Of a stretch of 23,517 nt of DNA, positions 23,003-23,517 are shown in pieces. Position 1 is the stretch's first letter. Each line of letters opens with the position of its first letter. The stretch spans positions 1 to 23,517 of the forward strand of contig DAKU01000081.1 in NCBI GenBank assembly GCA_002508425.1, in the 5' to 3' direction. The notes under the pieces are model-generated. The model was not told the origin of the DNA, did no database searches, and saw nothing but the letters and a program-made list of their open reading frames with translations. Source of the stretch: Methanosarcinaceae archaeon UBA470 (GTDB lineage: Archaea; Halobacteriota; Methanosarcinia; Methanosarcinales; Methanosarcinaceae). A program made the position numbers and the translations under genes.

Positions 23003-23517
23003 ATGAAACTTAATGTCGAACATGGAAGATATGTCATACTGGGTAGTATCGATGGGATACTCGCAGTATTGGGTGTAGTTATAGGAACATCTCAAGTGGC
23101 TAATGATCCTTCAATAATAATTAATGCAGCTTTCGGAGGAGCTGTGGCGCTTGCTCTTACCAACGGTGTGGGATCATATCTTGCTGAAAGTGCTGTTGAG
23201 TATGGAAAACTTGCGGAGCTTGAAAAGCCCCTACTTCGAAGCTTGGCATGTACTTCAATTGAAAAGCAGACTAAAAGGAAGATATGGAGCGATTCAATTT
23301 TTCATGGAGGTGCAAGCTTCTTGGGTTCAATGGTTCCTATCCTGCCTTATGTAATATTGGAAGAGCACATGCTTGAGACTTCTATTGTCTTAAGTATTCT
23401 GGTCCTTTCAATCCTCGGTCTGTATTCAGGAAAACTTGCAAAGCAAAGTTTGATCAAGCACTCTGCCCGTATGGTGGGTCTTGGAATAGTCATTGTCATT
23501 GCTGTGACATCTCTTGG
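23003..23517 (+). CDS. VIT1/CCC1-family membrane protein, N-terminal part
   Basis: From ATG 23003 the frame stays open to the window end (171 full codons), so the gene is truncated here. The first membrane segment has V-I-L-G-S-I-D-G-I-L-A-V-L-G-V-V, and the second has F-G-G-A-V-A-L-A-L-T-N-G-V-G-S-Y-L-A-E. Both are hallmarks of the VIT1/CCC1 iron/manganese transporter family (conserved Asp in segment 1, Gly-rich segment 2 ending in Glu). A cytoplasmic charged loop follows, then three further hydrophobic segments. The substrate is uncertain because many archaeal members are uncharacterised. The ATG has a poor ribosome-binding site. Confidence 0.85.
   Translation, partial: MKLNVEHGRYVILGSIDGILAVLGVVIGTSQVANDPSIIINAAFGGAVALALTNGVGSYLAESAVEYGKLAELEKPLLRSLACTSIEKQTKRKIWSDSIFHGGASFLGSMVPILPYVILEEHMLETSIVLSILVLSILGLYSGKLAKQSLIKHSARMVGLGIVIVIAVTSL

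Overview
The window looks like a chromosomal segment of a methanogenic archaeon, most likely a member of the Methanosarcinaceae. The main evidence is a complete acetyl-CoA decarbonylase/synthase (ACDS/CODH) operon in the order cdhA-cdhB-cdhC-cooC-cdhD-cdhE. A probable homocitrate synthase of coenzyme B biosynthesis (AksA), an archaeal type II glyceraldehyde-3-phosphate dehydrogenase, TATA-like promoters with AT-rich intergenic DNA, and a moderate GC content agree with this. The genus cannot be fixed from the sequence alone.

Left part (1-6377): the 3' end of an unrecognised gene, then on the minus strand a second FIST-domain sensor gene (3306-4445), a first FIST gene (1920-3059) and a soluble histidine kinase (674-1945) whose start codon lies inside the end of the first FIST gene. 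Divergent from these is a compact run of four very small genes (4757-5411): a 48-aa protein, a 43-aa zinc ribbon, a 57-aa cysteine-rich protein and a 57-aa charged protein. They sit behind one TATA box and are tightly spaced or overlapping. I do not recognise this cassette, and it is the best candidate in the window for something undescribed. A 118-aa unknown gene faces it, followed by about 600 bases with no intact gene.

Middle (6306-15710): a papain-like (C1A) cysteine peptidase gene broken by an in-frame TAA that separates the catalytic Cys from the His and Asn. Then comes the cdh operon on the minus strand, with a divergent upstream region that holds several TATA-like boxes and a 10-bp inverted repeat bracketing one of them. 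The operon encodes all five subunits of the complex that makes or cleaves acetyl-CoA, plus the CooC-type nickel-insertion ATPase.

Right part (15711-23517): a rhomboid protease with an N-terminal AN1 zinc finger, an unknown 148-aa protein, and a NYN/PIN-like (TIGR00288-type) protein on the plus strand. On the minus strand are aksA and a gap - inositol-phosphatase/FBPase - NAD kinase operon (gluconeogenesis and NADP supply). A DUF89 phosphatase followed by a CooT-family nickel-binding protein comes next, then the start of a VIT1/CCC1-family membrane transporter that runs off the window. All four convergent gene pairs in the window have a hairpin spanning or touching their 3' ends, probably acting as two-way terminators.
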